Source: Acidimicrobiaceae bacterium (lineage in GTDB: Bacteria > Actinomycetota > Acidimicrobiia > Acidimicrobiales > Palsa-688). From it: a stretch of DNA of 7,634 nucleotides. This document shows, piece by piece, positions 1 to 5,757 of this stretch. The stretch's first letter is position 1. The number at the start of each line of letters is the position of its first letter. A program made the position numbers and the translations under genes. The stretch is from the NCBI GenBank assembly GCA_003156795.1, contig PMHU01000181.1, positions 5,082 to 12,715 of the forward strand, written 5' to 3'. The notes under the pieces are model-generated. The model was not told the DNA's origin, searched no databases, and was given only the letters and a program-made list of their open reading frames with translations.

Positions 1-55
1 CCGTCTTCGCCGCCGCCCGTCGCGCCGGCAAGGCCGCTCGCCCGACGGCCCACTC
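1..55. other. Unassigned window edge beyond the exporter stop codon
   Basis: These bases lie downstream of the stop codon of the minus-strand ABC gene and are too short to assign. One plus-strand frame stays open from the edge to a TAG at 102-104 and would encode an Ala/Arg-rich C-terminus, so a convergent gene overlapping the exporter end is possible. A minus-strand GTG at 53-51 could equally start another gene. A weak GC-rich inverted repeat (GGCCG at 32-36, CGGCC at 46-50) has no T-run, so I do not call it a terminator. Confidence 0.25.
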
Positions 56-1933
56 TCAGGCCACGTCTACGTCGACTGCGGCCGCCGCGAACTGGGCGTG
101 GTAGAGGGCGTGGTAGGGCCCTTCGTTGGCCAGCAGCTCCTCGTGATTGCCCTGCTCGACGATGCGTCCCGACTCCATGACGAGGATGGTGTCCGCGTCG
201 CGGATGGTGGAGAGTCGGTGGGCGATCACGAAGCTGGTCCGGTTGGACCGGAGTGCGGCCATGGCCCGTTGGATCAGCACTTCGGTCCGGGTGTCTACCG
301 AGCTGGTGGCCTCGTCGAGGATGAGGATCGTGGGATCGGCCAGGAAGGCTCGGGCGATTGTCAGCAGCTGCTTCTCTCCGGCGCTGACGGTGCCGCCTTC
401 ATCGTCGAGGACGGTGTCGTAGCCGTCCGGCAAGGAATGGACGAAGCGGTCGACGTAGGTAGCCCGCGCTGCTTCGAGGATCTGCTCGTCGGTGGCCTCG
501 AGATTACCGAACGCGATGTTCTCCCTGATCGTCCCCTCGAAGAGCCACGTGTCCTGGAGGACCATCCCCATGTTGGCGCGCAGGTCCCGTCGCCGAAGCT
601 GCGAAATGTCGTGGCCGTCGAGGGTGATGGAGCCTCCGTCGACGTCGTAGAACCTCATGATGAGGTTGACCAGCGTGGTCTTGCCGGCTCCGGTCGGCCC
701 CACGATGGCGACAGTCTGACCCGGCTCGGCGATCAACGAAAGGTCGTCGATGAGGGGATTGGCGGGATCGTAGGAGAAGGACACGTGGTCGAACTCGACC
801 CGGCCACGGAGCGGACCTTCGAGCGGCTCGTACCGGGCGTCGTCGCTCTCCTCCGGGGCGTCGAGCAGTTCGAAGATCCGCTCGGCTGAGGCGATGCCTG
901 ACTGCATGACGTTGGCCATCGAGGCCAGCTGGGTGATCGGTTGGGTGAACTGACGGGAGTACTGGATGAAGGCCTGGATGTCACCGAGGCTCAACGATCC
1001 CGAAGCGACCCTCAAACCCCCGATCACGGCGATAGCGACGAAGTTGAGGTTGCCCAGGAACATCATGGCGGGCTGGATGATCCCCGAGATGAACTGGGCG
1101 CCGAATCCGGCTTCGAACAACTCTTCGTTCTTCTCGTTGAATCGTCGCTCGACATCGGCCTGGCGGCCGAAGACCTTCACCAGGGTGTGGCCTGTGAACG
1201 TCTCTTCGACCTGGGCGTTCAGCTGACCGGTGTGCTTCCACTGGGCTTGGAAGCGGCTCCGTGATCGCTTCGCGATGAACCTGATCGTGAACACCGACAA
1301 CGGGATCGTGATCAGGGCCACCAGCGCGAGGAGAGGCGAGATCAGGAACATCATGATCACGACTCCGACAACCGTCAGCGTCGACGTCAGCATCTGACTC
1401 AGGGTCTGCTGCAAGCTCTGGGCCAGGTTGTCGATGTCGTTGGTCACCCGGCTGAGCAGGTCGCCCCGTGGCTGTCGGTCGATATAGCGGAGGGGAAAGC
1501 GGTTGAGCTTGGCTTCGACGTCGGCCCGCAACTGGTACATGGTGCGCTGCACGATTCCGGCCAAAAGGTAGGACTGCGAGTATGAGAGCATGGCCGAGAC
1601 CACGTAGCAGCCTCCGGCCAGGAACAGGAGCTCGTGGAGCTCGCCGTAGTCGATGCCGACCCCGTGGGCGCGGCCGCGTAGGCCGGCGATGATCACGTTG
1701 GTGGCGTGCCCGAGGATCTTTGGCCCGATTACGAATAGGGCCACGCTGCCGACGGCCAACATCACGACGCCGATGAAGGCGAACCGGTCGGGACGGAGCC
1801 GCTGGGCCAGCCGGCGGGTGGACGTCTTGAAGTCCTTGGACCGTTCCACCGGCATCCCCGCCATGCCCATGCGCCCAACGAGGCCGTTGCGGGCCTCGAC
1901 TTGCGGTGACTTGGCCGGTGCCTCCACGCTCAT
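56..1933 (-). CDS. ABC exporter half-transporter, catalytically complete subunit of a heterodimer
   Basis: This is a 625-residue fused membrane-plus-ATPase protein that should act in the cytoplasmic membrane and export drugs or lipids with the protein encoded just upstream. A cytoplasmic extension of about 50 residues precedes six predicted membrane segments (roughly 52-72, 102-126, 182-200, 201-221, 284-308 and a weaker one near 318-345). The ATPase domain has Walker A GPTGAGKTT (412-420), Q-loop Q460, Walker B ILILDE with catalytic E541, and switch histidine H572. The signature is VSAGE (516-520) instead of LSGGQ, so this subunit supplies the weak signature to the partner's ATP site. The ATG lies 28 bases after the partner's stop, with GAGAGG (1949-1944) ten bases before it. 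The lengths of this pair resemble mycobacterial Rv1273c/Rv1272c as I recall them. The substrate cannot be read from sequence. Confidence 0.95.
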   Translation of the reverse strand: MSVEAPAKSPQVEARNGLVGRMGMAGMPVERSKDFKTSTRRLAQRLRPDRFAFIGVVMLAVGSVALFVIGPKILGHATNVIIAGLRGRAHGVGIDYGELHELLFLAGGCYVVSAMLSYSQSYLLAGIVQRTMYQLRADVEAKLNRFPLRYIDRQPRGDLLSRVTNDIDNLAQSLQQTLSQMLTSTLTVVGVVIMMFLISPLLALVALITIPLSVFTIRFIAKRSRSRFQAQWKHTGQLNAQVEETFTGHTLVKVFGRQADVERRFNEKNEELFEAGFGAQFISGIIQPAMMFLGNLNFVAIAVIGGLRVASGSLSLGDIQAFIQYSRQFTQPITQLASMANVMQSGIASAERIFELLDAPEESDDARYEPLEGPLRGRVEFDHVSFSYDPANPLIDDLSLIAEPGQTVAIVGPTGAGKTTLVNLIMRFYDVDGGSITLDGHDISQLRRRDLRANMGMVLQDTWLFEGTIRENIAFGNLEATDEQILEAARATYVDRFVHSLPDGYDTVLDDEGGTVSAGEKQLLTIARAFLADPTILILDEATSSVDTRTEVLIQRAMAALRSNRTSFVIAHRLSTIRDADTILVMESGRIVEQGNHEELLANEGPYHALYHAQFAAAAVDVDVA

Positions 1934-1961
1934 GCCGGCACGCCCTCTCGCGACAACCGGC

Positions 1962-3695
1962 TCACGCGGCCTCCTCCGCCGTCATTTGCGACGCCACGAT
2001 CTCGGCGTAGGTCTGGCAGGTCTCGAGCAGCTCGCGGTGGGTCCCTAGGCCGACCTGGCGCCCGTCCTCCAGCACCAGGATCTGATCGGCCTTGGCGATG
2101 GTCGACACCCGTTGGGCCACGATGACCACCGTGGCGTCGGCAGTTACCGGAGCGAGCGCGGCCCGCAAACGGGCGTCGGTGGCCAGGTCGAGCGCCGAGA
2201 AGGAATCGTCGAACAGGTAGATACCCGGCTTTTTCACGAGGGCGCGCGCAATGGCCAGGCGCTGGCGTTGCCCTCCGGAGACGTTCGTACCTCCTTGGGC
2301 GATCCGGGCGTCGAGACCACCAGGCATGGCAGTCACGAAGTCCCGCGCCTGGGCCACCTCGAGGGCCGCCCAGAGGTCTTCGTCTGACGCGTCCGGATCG
2401 GCGTAGCGCAAGTTGCTGGCGACCGTTCCCGAAAACAGGTAAGGCCGCTGGGGTATGAGGCCGATCCGGCTCCACAACAGCTCGGGATCGACTTCGCGGA
2501 CATCCACGCCGTCGACGACGACGCCGCCACTCGTGGCGTCGAACAAGCGTGGTACGAGATTGAGCAGGGTGGTTTTGCCCGATCCGGTACTGCCGATGAT
2601 GGCGGTGGTCTGGCCCGCTACTGCCTGCAACGAGATGTCGCACAACACTGGGGACTCGGCCCCGGGGTAGTTGAACCCGACGCCGCGCAGCTCGAGCGTG
2701 CCTCGCGACGTGAGCTCGGTCACGGGCTGTGCCGGCGGGGCGACGGACGATTGGGTCGAAAGGACTTCCTGGATGCGCTCGGCGCACACGGCAGCGCGGG
2801 GCCACAACATGGCCACGAAAGTCGCCATCATGACCGACATCAGTATCTGGACCAGGTAGCTGAGAAAGGCGACGAGGGCCCCGATTTGGAGGTGGCCGCT
2901 ACCTACTCGATCGGCGCCGAACCACAACACCGCCGCGCTCGACACGTTGAGCACCAGCATGACGGTCGGGAACATGAAGGCCATGAGCCGCCCAGCCCTC
3001 AACGAAGTGAGCGTGAGCTCGTCGTTGGCCAGACCGAAGCGCTCGCCTTCCTCGGGTTCCCGCACGAACGCCCGCACCACCCGGACACCCGTGATCTGTT
3101 CGCGGAGCACCTTGTTGACCCGGTCCAAGCGGGTTTGCATGACCTGGAACTGGGGCACCATGCGAACGACGACCTGGGCGAGTCCCAAACCCATGGCCGG
3201 GATGCTCACTACCAGGATGAGCGAGAGCGGACCGTCCTCTCGAACGGCCAGGATGACGCCTCCCACCAGCATGATGGGAGCGGCCACGAAGAGGGTGCAG
3301 GCCATGACCACCAGGATCTGGACCTGCTGGACGTCGTTGGTGATCCTGGTGATCAGCGACGGGGCGCCGAAGTGACCGACTTCCTGGGCCGAGTATCCGG
3401 TCACTTGGTGAAACAGGCTCTTGCGGACGTCACGACCGAACGCCATGGCGGCGCGGGAACCGAAGTAGGTCGCGGCGATTGCGAACACCACCTGCACGGC
3501 GGCGATACCCAGCATCACCGCGCCCAGCCTCCAGATGTAACCGGTGTCGCCGGTCAGGATGCCCTTGTCGATGATGTCGGCGTTGAGAGTCGGCAGGAGA
3601 AGGGTGGCCAAGGTCTGCACGAACTGCAGTACCAGTACGGCCGCGAGCAGGTTTCGGTACGGACGGAGAAAGGTCCGCAGGAGGCGGATCAGCAT
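1962..3695 (-). CDS. ABC exporter half-transporter, degenerate-site subunit of a heterodimer
   Basis: This 577-residue ABC half-transporter has six predicted membrane segments (roughly 16-36, 56-78, 128-150, 156-178, 240-260, 271-297) followed by an ATPase domain. Walker A is GSTGSGKTT (368-376), the Q-loop is Q416 and the signature is a canonical VSGGQ (472-476). Two catalytic positions differ from consensus: Walker B reads IYLFDD, with D497 where glutamate is expected, and the switch histidine is Q528 (AQRVSTI). In known heterodimers of the TM287/288, LmrCD and BmrCD type, such changes mark the subunit that binds ATP but hydrolyses it poorly. Its intact signature should complete the active site of the downstream 625-residue partner. 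The ATG overlaps the end of tetR by seven bases (ATGCTGA) with no good ribosome site of its own, which suggests coupled translation. The transported compound is unknown. Confidence 0.95.
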   Translation of the reverse strand: MLIRLLRTFLRPYRNLLAAVLVLQFVQTLATLLLPTLNADIIDKGILTGDTGYIWRLGAVMLGIAAVQVVFAIAATYFGSRAAMAFGRDVRKSLFHQVTGYSAQEVGHFGAPSLITRITNDVQQVQILVVMACTLFVAAPIMLVGGVILAVREDGPLSLILVVSIPAMGLGLAQVVVRMVPQFQVMQTRLDRVNKVLREQITGVRVVRAFVREPEEGERFGLANDELTLTSLRAGRLMAFMFPTVMLVLNVSSAAVLWFGADRVGSGHLQIGALVAFLSYLVQILMSVMMATFVAMLWPRAAVCAERIQEVLSTQSSVAPPAQPVTELTSRGTLELRGVGFNYPGAESPVLCDISLQAVAGQTTAIIGSTGSGKTTLLNLVPRLFDATSGGVVVDGVDVREVDPELLWSRIGLIPQRPYLFSGTVASNLRYADPDASDEDLWAALEVAQARDFVTAMPGGLDARIAQGGTNVSGGQRQRLAIARALVKKPGIYLFDDSFSALDLATDARLRAALAPVTADATVVIVAQRVSTIAKADQILVLEDGRQVGLGTHRELLETCQTYAEIVASQMTAEEAA

Positions 3696-4339
3696 GACTG
3701 TCCGGGGCGGGCGAGGATCCCGTCGAGAAACACGCCCACGATCTCCGGGGCAGAAATGGGTTCGTCGACGAGCAGGGCGGGATGGGTGCCGGCGAAGATG
3801 AGACCGCGCAGCAGTTGGGCGGCCACCATGGGGTCCCGACTCAGCCGCTCCCGGTCGGGTTCGAACACCGTGGCGAGGGCGCCCAGCGTCTGGGGGCCTC
3901 GCCGGTCGGATGGGTCGTGATGATTGTCGTGCACCTTGGTCCTGCCCACCGCGCTCATGAGACGCCAGATGCTGGTGAATCGGGACTGGAGGACGTCCAC
4001 CGCCGCCTCCAGGCGCATCTCCAGGGAAAGGGTCGCGTCGATGGCGAGCAACTCGGCCTCGACCGGGGCCGGGTCGAAGGCTTGCTCGATCGCCGCCGCG
4101 ATGAGCGACTCCTTGTCGGGGAAGACCCTGAAGATCGTTCCCTCGGCCACGGCCGCAGCCTCGGCGATCTGGCGGGTGGTGACGTCGGTGCCGTGGGAGG
4201 CGAGCAGCTCCACCGTGGCTTCGATGATGGCCGCTCGCCGCTCCTGGGGGGCCAGGGCCGCGGCCCGAGGGCGGGTCCGGCCCGGCCCGTAGTCTGTTCG
4301 CGGTTCGTTCAGCTGTTGGTTCGTTCCTCGGCCGGCCAC
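3689..4339 (-). CDS. TetR-family transcriptional repressor of the ABC exporter operon
   Basis: The 216-residue protein has a basic N-terminal extension of about 30 residues, then the TetR DNA-binding domain (about 35-82). Its helix-turn-helix lies near 54-74, ending in the typical EGTIFRVFPDKESL pattern. The C-terminal half is helical and variable, as expected of the ligand and dimer domain. The GTG start is the first one possible, because an in-frame TAG lies four codons upstream. No Shine-Dalgarno sequence precedes it, and translation may be leaderless. The gene is followed directly, with a seven-base overlap, by two exporter genes, so a local repressor of efflux that responds to a transported compound is the likely role. 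A perfect palindrome 15 bases upstream of the start is the probable operator. The inducer cannot be inferred. Confidence 0.93.
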   Translation of the reverse strand: MAGRGTNQQLNEPRTDYGPGRTRPRAAALAPQERRAAIIEATVELLASHGTDVTTRQIAEAAAVAEGTIFRVFPDKESLIAAAIEQAFDPAPVEAELLAIDATLSLEMRLEAAVDVLQSRFTSIWRLMSAVGRTKVHDNHHDPSDRRGPQTLGALATVFEPDRERLSRDPMVAAQLLRGLIFAGTHPALLVDEPISAPEIVGVFLDGILARPGQSC

Positions 4340-4345
4340 CGTCGC

Positions 4346-4351
4346 AGGCTA
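4346..4351 (-). promoter_or_regulatory. Possible -10 element of the tetR-exporter operon
   Basis: On the minus strand the hexamer TAGCCT fits the TANNNT pattern of actinobacterial -10 elements and lies six bases before the tetR GTG. Transcription would then begin at or next to the start codon, giving a leaderless message, which agrees with the missing ribosome site. No convincing -35 is visible: CCTGAG or GCCTGA at 16-17 bases spacing is a poor match. The palindromic operator falls between these elements, a position where a repressor would block RNA polymerase. Confidence 0.4.
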
Positions 4352-4353
4352 CA

Positions 4354-4371
4354 TGAGTGAGGGCTCACTCA
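4354..4371. promoter_or_regulatory. Palindromic operator, probably bound by the adjacent TetR protein
   Basis: The 18 bases read TGAGTGAG-GG-CTCACTCA, a perfect inverted repeat with 8-base arms and a 2-base centre. TetR-family operators are typically palindromes of this size placed just upstream of their own gene. This one ends 15 bases before the tetR start and overlaps the proposed promoter. It also covers the stop codon of mtnP (4367-4365). I infer autoregulation of tetR and control of both exporter genes. A perfect 18-base palindrome is unlikely by chance at this exact place, but binding itself is not shown by sequence. Confidence 0.75.
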
Positions 4372-5201
4372 GGCGGGTTTTTTGCGGGAGGTCGGGCCAG
4401 GCTGGGAGCCCCGCCGGCCTGGCAGCCGCATCGGGCATCGACGGGAATGGCCGGGATGGCAGCCGCGAGCAGGGCCCGGGTGCGGTCGACGTTGGCGGCG
4501 AGGACGGCCATGGCAGCCTCCATGGTCACCGGCTCGATGTCGGGGTCGCCTTCGACCCCGACATCGCGGTCGGTCACCAGGGCCACGCCGCTGTAACAAA
4601 GGCCGAGCTCGCGGGCCAGGTAGGCCTCTGGGTATTGGGTCATGTTGATGACGTCGATGCCGGCGCCGGCGTACCAGCGCGACTCGGCCCGGGTGGAGAA
4701 GCGAGGGCCTTGCACGACAACCACCGTGCCGCGGGCGTGGACGGCCCCGGCCGGCCACTGGCCTTCGTCGGTTGCCGCCGTGATCAGGGCCTGACGGATC
4801 TCCGGGCAGTAAGGATCGGCGAAGCTGACGTGGTCGACGTGAGGACCGTCCAAGTAGGTGTCGTTGCGGGCCCAGGTACGGTCGACCAGCTGATCGAGGA
4901 CGACCAGGTCGCCGGGCCCGATGTCGGACCGGAGCGAGCCGCACGCGCAAGGGCCGATGATGCGGCGGACACCAAGGTCCCGCAGGGCCCACAAGTTGGC
5001 CCGGGCGTTGATCCGGTGGGGCGGGACGTGATGCTTGGTTCCGTGGCGAGGAAGGAAGGCGACGGCGCGTCTGCCTACCGACCCGACCGTCAACGGACCT
5101 GAGGGCTCTCCGTAGGGGGTGTCCGCGGAGACCTCGGACGCGCCATCCAGGAAGCGGTAGAAGCCCGAGCCGCCGATGACGGCGACCTCGGCGTACGCCA
5201 C
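4365..5201 (-). CDS. mtnP: S-methyl-5'-thioadenosine phosphorylase (methionine/purine salvage)
   Basis: The 278-residue enzyme splits methylthioadenosine, a by-product of polyamine and other S-adenosylmethionine-dependent pathways, with phosphate into adenine and methylthioribose-1-phosphate in the cytoplasm. Family motifs appear in order: GGSGFY (10-15, phosphate loop), PRHG (51-54), HRINARANLWAL (62-73), ACGSLR (86-91), QGPRFSTRAES (164-174), INMTQYPEAYLARE (185-198) and TDRD (210-213). The DxD pair D211/D213 matches the adenine-recognising aspartates of methylthioadenosine phosphorylases and argues against a guanosine/inosine phosphorylase. The GTG start gives the usual N-terminus (AEVAVIGGSGFY). 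The open frame extends upstream to 5606, but only in antisense to the serine-rich tail of the preceding gene. The gene starts 8 bases after that gene's stop with no ribosome site, so coupled translation is likely. The C-terminal tail carries a CxC motif (C258, C260). Confidence 0.93.
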   Translation of the reverse strand: MAYAEVAVIGGSGFYRFLDGASEVSADTPYGEPSGPLTVGSVGRRAVAFLPRHGTKHHVPPHRINARANLWALRDLGVRRIIGPCACGSLRSDIGPGDLVVLDQLVDRTWARNDTYLDGPHVDHVSFADPYCPEIRQALITAATDEGQWPAGAVHARGTVVVVQGPRFSTRAESRWYAGAGIDVINMTQYPEAYLARELGLCYSGVALVTDRDVGVEGDPDIEPVTMEAAMAVLAANVDRTRALLAAAIPAIPVDARCGCQAGGAPSLARPPAKNPPE

Positions 5202-5209
5202 GGAAGGAT

Positions 5210-5635
5210 CTAAGAGGCGGCGGCGCTGCTGGCCGACGACGAGCCAGAGCCGGTCTTCGAGCCAGAGCCGGTCTTCGAGCCCGAGCCAGGCTTCGATCCT
5301 GACGAATCCGAGCCCGACGATGACGAGCCGGACCCCGACGAGGAGTCCGAGCTCGACGACGAGCCCGACTCGGAACTGGGCGTCGACGAGGAGGAGGAGT
5401 CGGACTTGGCGGCCGCCGAGTCGCCCCCCGTTTTCGAAGCGGCCTTGGACGCGGCCGAGCTGCGGCTGTCGGTCCGGTAGAACCCGCTGCCCTTGAACGC
5501 GATCCCGATGGTCCCGAACACCTTGCGTAGGTCTCCGCCGCAGGCCGAGCACGTGGTCAAGGCGTCGTCCTTGAAGGACTGGACCACCTCCAAGTGCTCT
5601 CCGCACGACTTGCAGGCGTATTCGTAGGTAGGCAT
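5210..5635 (-). CDS. FmdB-family zinc-ribbon protein with serine-rich tail, Ruc (Rv0991c)-like
   Basis: The 141-residue protein has two parts. Residues 1-56 are an FmdB-type zinc ribbon, starting MPTYEYAC, with two CxxC knuckles (C8/C11 and C29/C32) and the conserved FKGSGFYRTDSR end. Residues 59-141 are low-complexity and presumably disordered: 42 of 83 are serine, with Gly, Ala and a few Lys and Asp. Databases often call this family a regulator. However, the mycobacterial homologue Rv0991c (Ruc), also a zinc ribbon plus serine-rich tail next to galU-moeA1, has been reported as a redox-regulated chaperone, and I favour that role. The ATG has a good ribosome site (GGAGGGG, 10 bases before) and gives the standard family N-terminus; the open frame extends 13 codons further upstream but lacks family support. 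A CIRCE-like site lies upstream, and mtnP follows after 8 bases. Confidence 0.92.
   Translation of the reverse strand: MPTYEYACKSCGEHLEVVQSFKDDALTTCSACGGDLRKVFGTIGIAFKGSGFYRTDSRSSAASKAASKTGGDSAAAKSDSSSSSTPSSESGSSSSSDSSSGSGSSSSGSDSSGSKPGSGSKTGSGSKTGSGSSSASSAAAS
5241..5294. repeat. Three 18-base tandem repeats in the serine-rich tail coding sequence
   Basis: The plus-strand unit GAGCCAGAGCCGGTCTTC occurs twice without change (5241-5258, 5259-5276) and once with two substitutions (5277-5294). It is in frame with the minus-strand gene and encodes Gly-Ser-Lys-Thr-Gly-Ser type hexapeptides (GSKPGS, GSKTGS, GSKTGS; residues about 113-130). The identical first two copies suggest recent duplication by slippage or unequal exchange, which would lengthen the disordered tail without breaking the frame. 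Confidence 0.85.
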
Positions 5636-5645
5636 TGCGCTCGGG

Positions 5646-5652
5646 CCCCTCC
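5646..5652 (-). promoter_or_regulatory. Shine-Dalgarno site of the FmdB/Ruc-like gene
   Basis: The minus strand reads GGAGGGG here, with ten bases before the ATG at 5635-5633. It supports that ATG over the upstream extension of the reading frame. It is the clearest ribosome-binding site in the window, so this gene should be translated efficiently, unlike its neighbours mtnP, tetR and galU, which have none. Confidence 0.7.
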
Positions 5653-5667
5653 GGGGTGATCGGCCGG

Positions 5668-5694
5668 CTAGCACTCTCAGGTTTGGACTGCCAA
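5668..5694 (-). promoter_or_regulatory. CIRCE-like HrcA operator upstream of the FmdB/Ruc-like gene
   Basis: On the minus strand the arms read TTGGCAGTC and GAGTGCTAG, separated by exactly nine bases. The CIRCE consensus is TTAGCACTC-N9-GAGTGCTAA, so 7 of 9 and 8 of 9 arm positions match, 15 of 18 in all, with the right spacing. The element lies 32 bases upstream of the start codon in the leader or core promoter, the usual place for CIRCE, where HrcA blocks transcription until heat or protein stress titrates it. I recall that the mycobacterial homologue Rv0991c belongs to the HrcA regulon, which supports the call. The arms are imperfectly complementary to each other (6 of 9), so binding may be weaker than at groEL promoters. 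Confidence 0.72.
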
Positions 5695-5699
5695 GTCTA
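5694..5699 (-). promoter_or_regulatory. Candidate -10 element for the fmdB-mtnP transcript
   Basis: The minus-strand hexamer TAGACT fits the TANNNT pattern. It would place the transcription start near 5687, inside the CIRCE-like element, with a leader of about 50 bases containing the ribosome site. An alternative promoter uses TTGGCA (5694-5689, five of six matches to TTGACA) as -35 and TAGCCG (5670-5665) as -10. Either layout lets HrcA cover the promoter. The sequence alone does not decide between them. Confidence 0.35.
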
Positions 5700-5744
5700 C
5701 CGGAAGGGCCGAAGTGGGCGGAAGAACCCGCCGACGGACGGTGG

Positions 5745-5750
5745 TAGAAC
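5745..5750 (+). promoter_or_regulatory. Weak candidate -10 element of galU-moeA
   Basis: TAGAAC lies seven bases before the galU GTG. There is no Shine-Dalgarno sequence between them, so a leaderless transcript starting at or next to the GTG is plausible. The hexamer lacks the final T of the usual pattern and no -35 match is seen at normal spacing, so this is only a tentative call. Confidence 0.25.
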
Positions 5751-5757
5751 AGACCAC

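Noticed and set aside
98..889. Plus-strand open frame of 263 codons opposite the ATPase domain of the 625-residue ABC gene
   Set aside because: It is antisense to Walker A, signature and Walker B coding sequence, and its translation shows no recognisable domain.
56..3695. The two ABC genes as a split or duplicated pseudogene
   Set aside because: Both are full-length membrane-plus-ATPase proteins with intact frames, and their motif changes are the paired ones typical of heterodimeric exporters, not decay.
2751..3920. Long plus-strand open frame (389 codons) antisense to the 577-residue ABC gene and the end of tetR
   Set aside because: It lies entirely opposite well-supported genes, its predicted product is a low-order mix of His, Asp, Glu, Arg and Gly without motifs, and GC-rich coding DNA routinely leaves such antisense frames open.
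4354..4383. Palindrome followed by a T-run, considered as a plus-strand intrinsic terminator
   Set aside because: The T-run starts several bases after the stem, the perfect stem leaves only a two-base loop, and no plus-strand gene ends here. A TetR operator explains the palindrome better.
5176..5496. Plus-strand Ser/Arg/Thr-rich open frame across the fmdB tail
   Set aside because: It is an antisense reading of the repetitive serine codons; no start context or homology is visible.
5202..5606. Upstream extension of the mtnP reading frame, making a 413-residue protein
   Set aside because: The extra 135 residues are an out-of-frame reading of the serine-rich tail gene (Arg, Leu, Gly and Val repeats). 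The family N-terminus begins at the GTG at 5201.
5717..5732. Inverted repeat GGCGG-N6-CCGCC in the divergent promoter region
   Set aside because: Five-base GC-only arms are expected by chance in DNA of this composition, and the position matches no clear promoter element.
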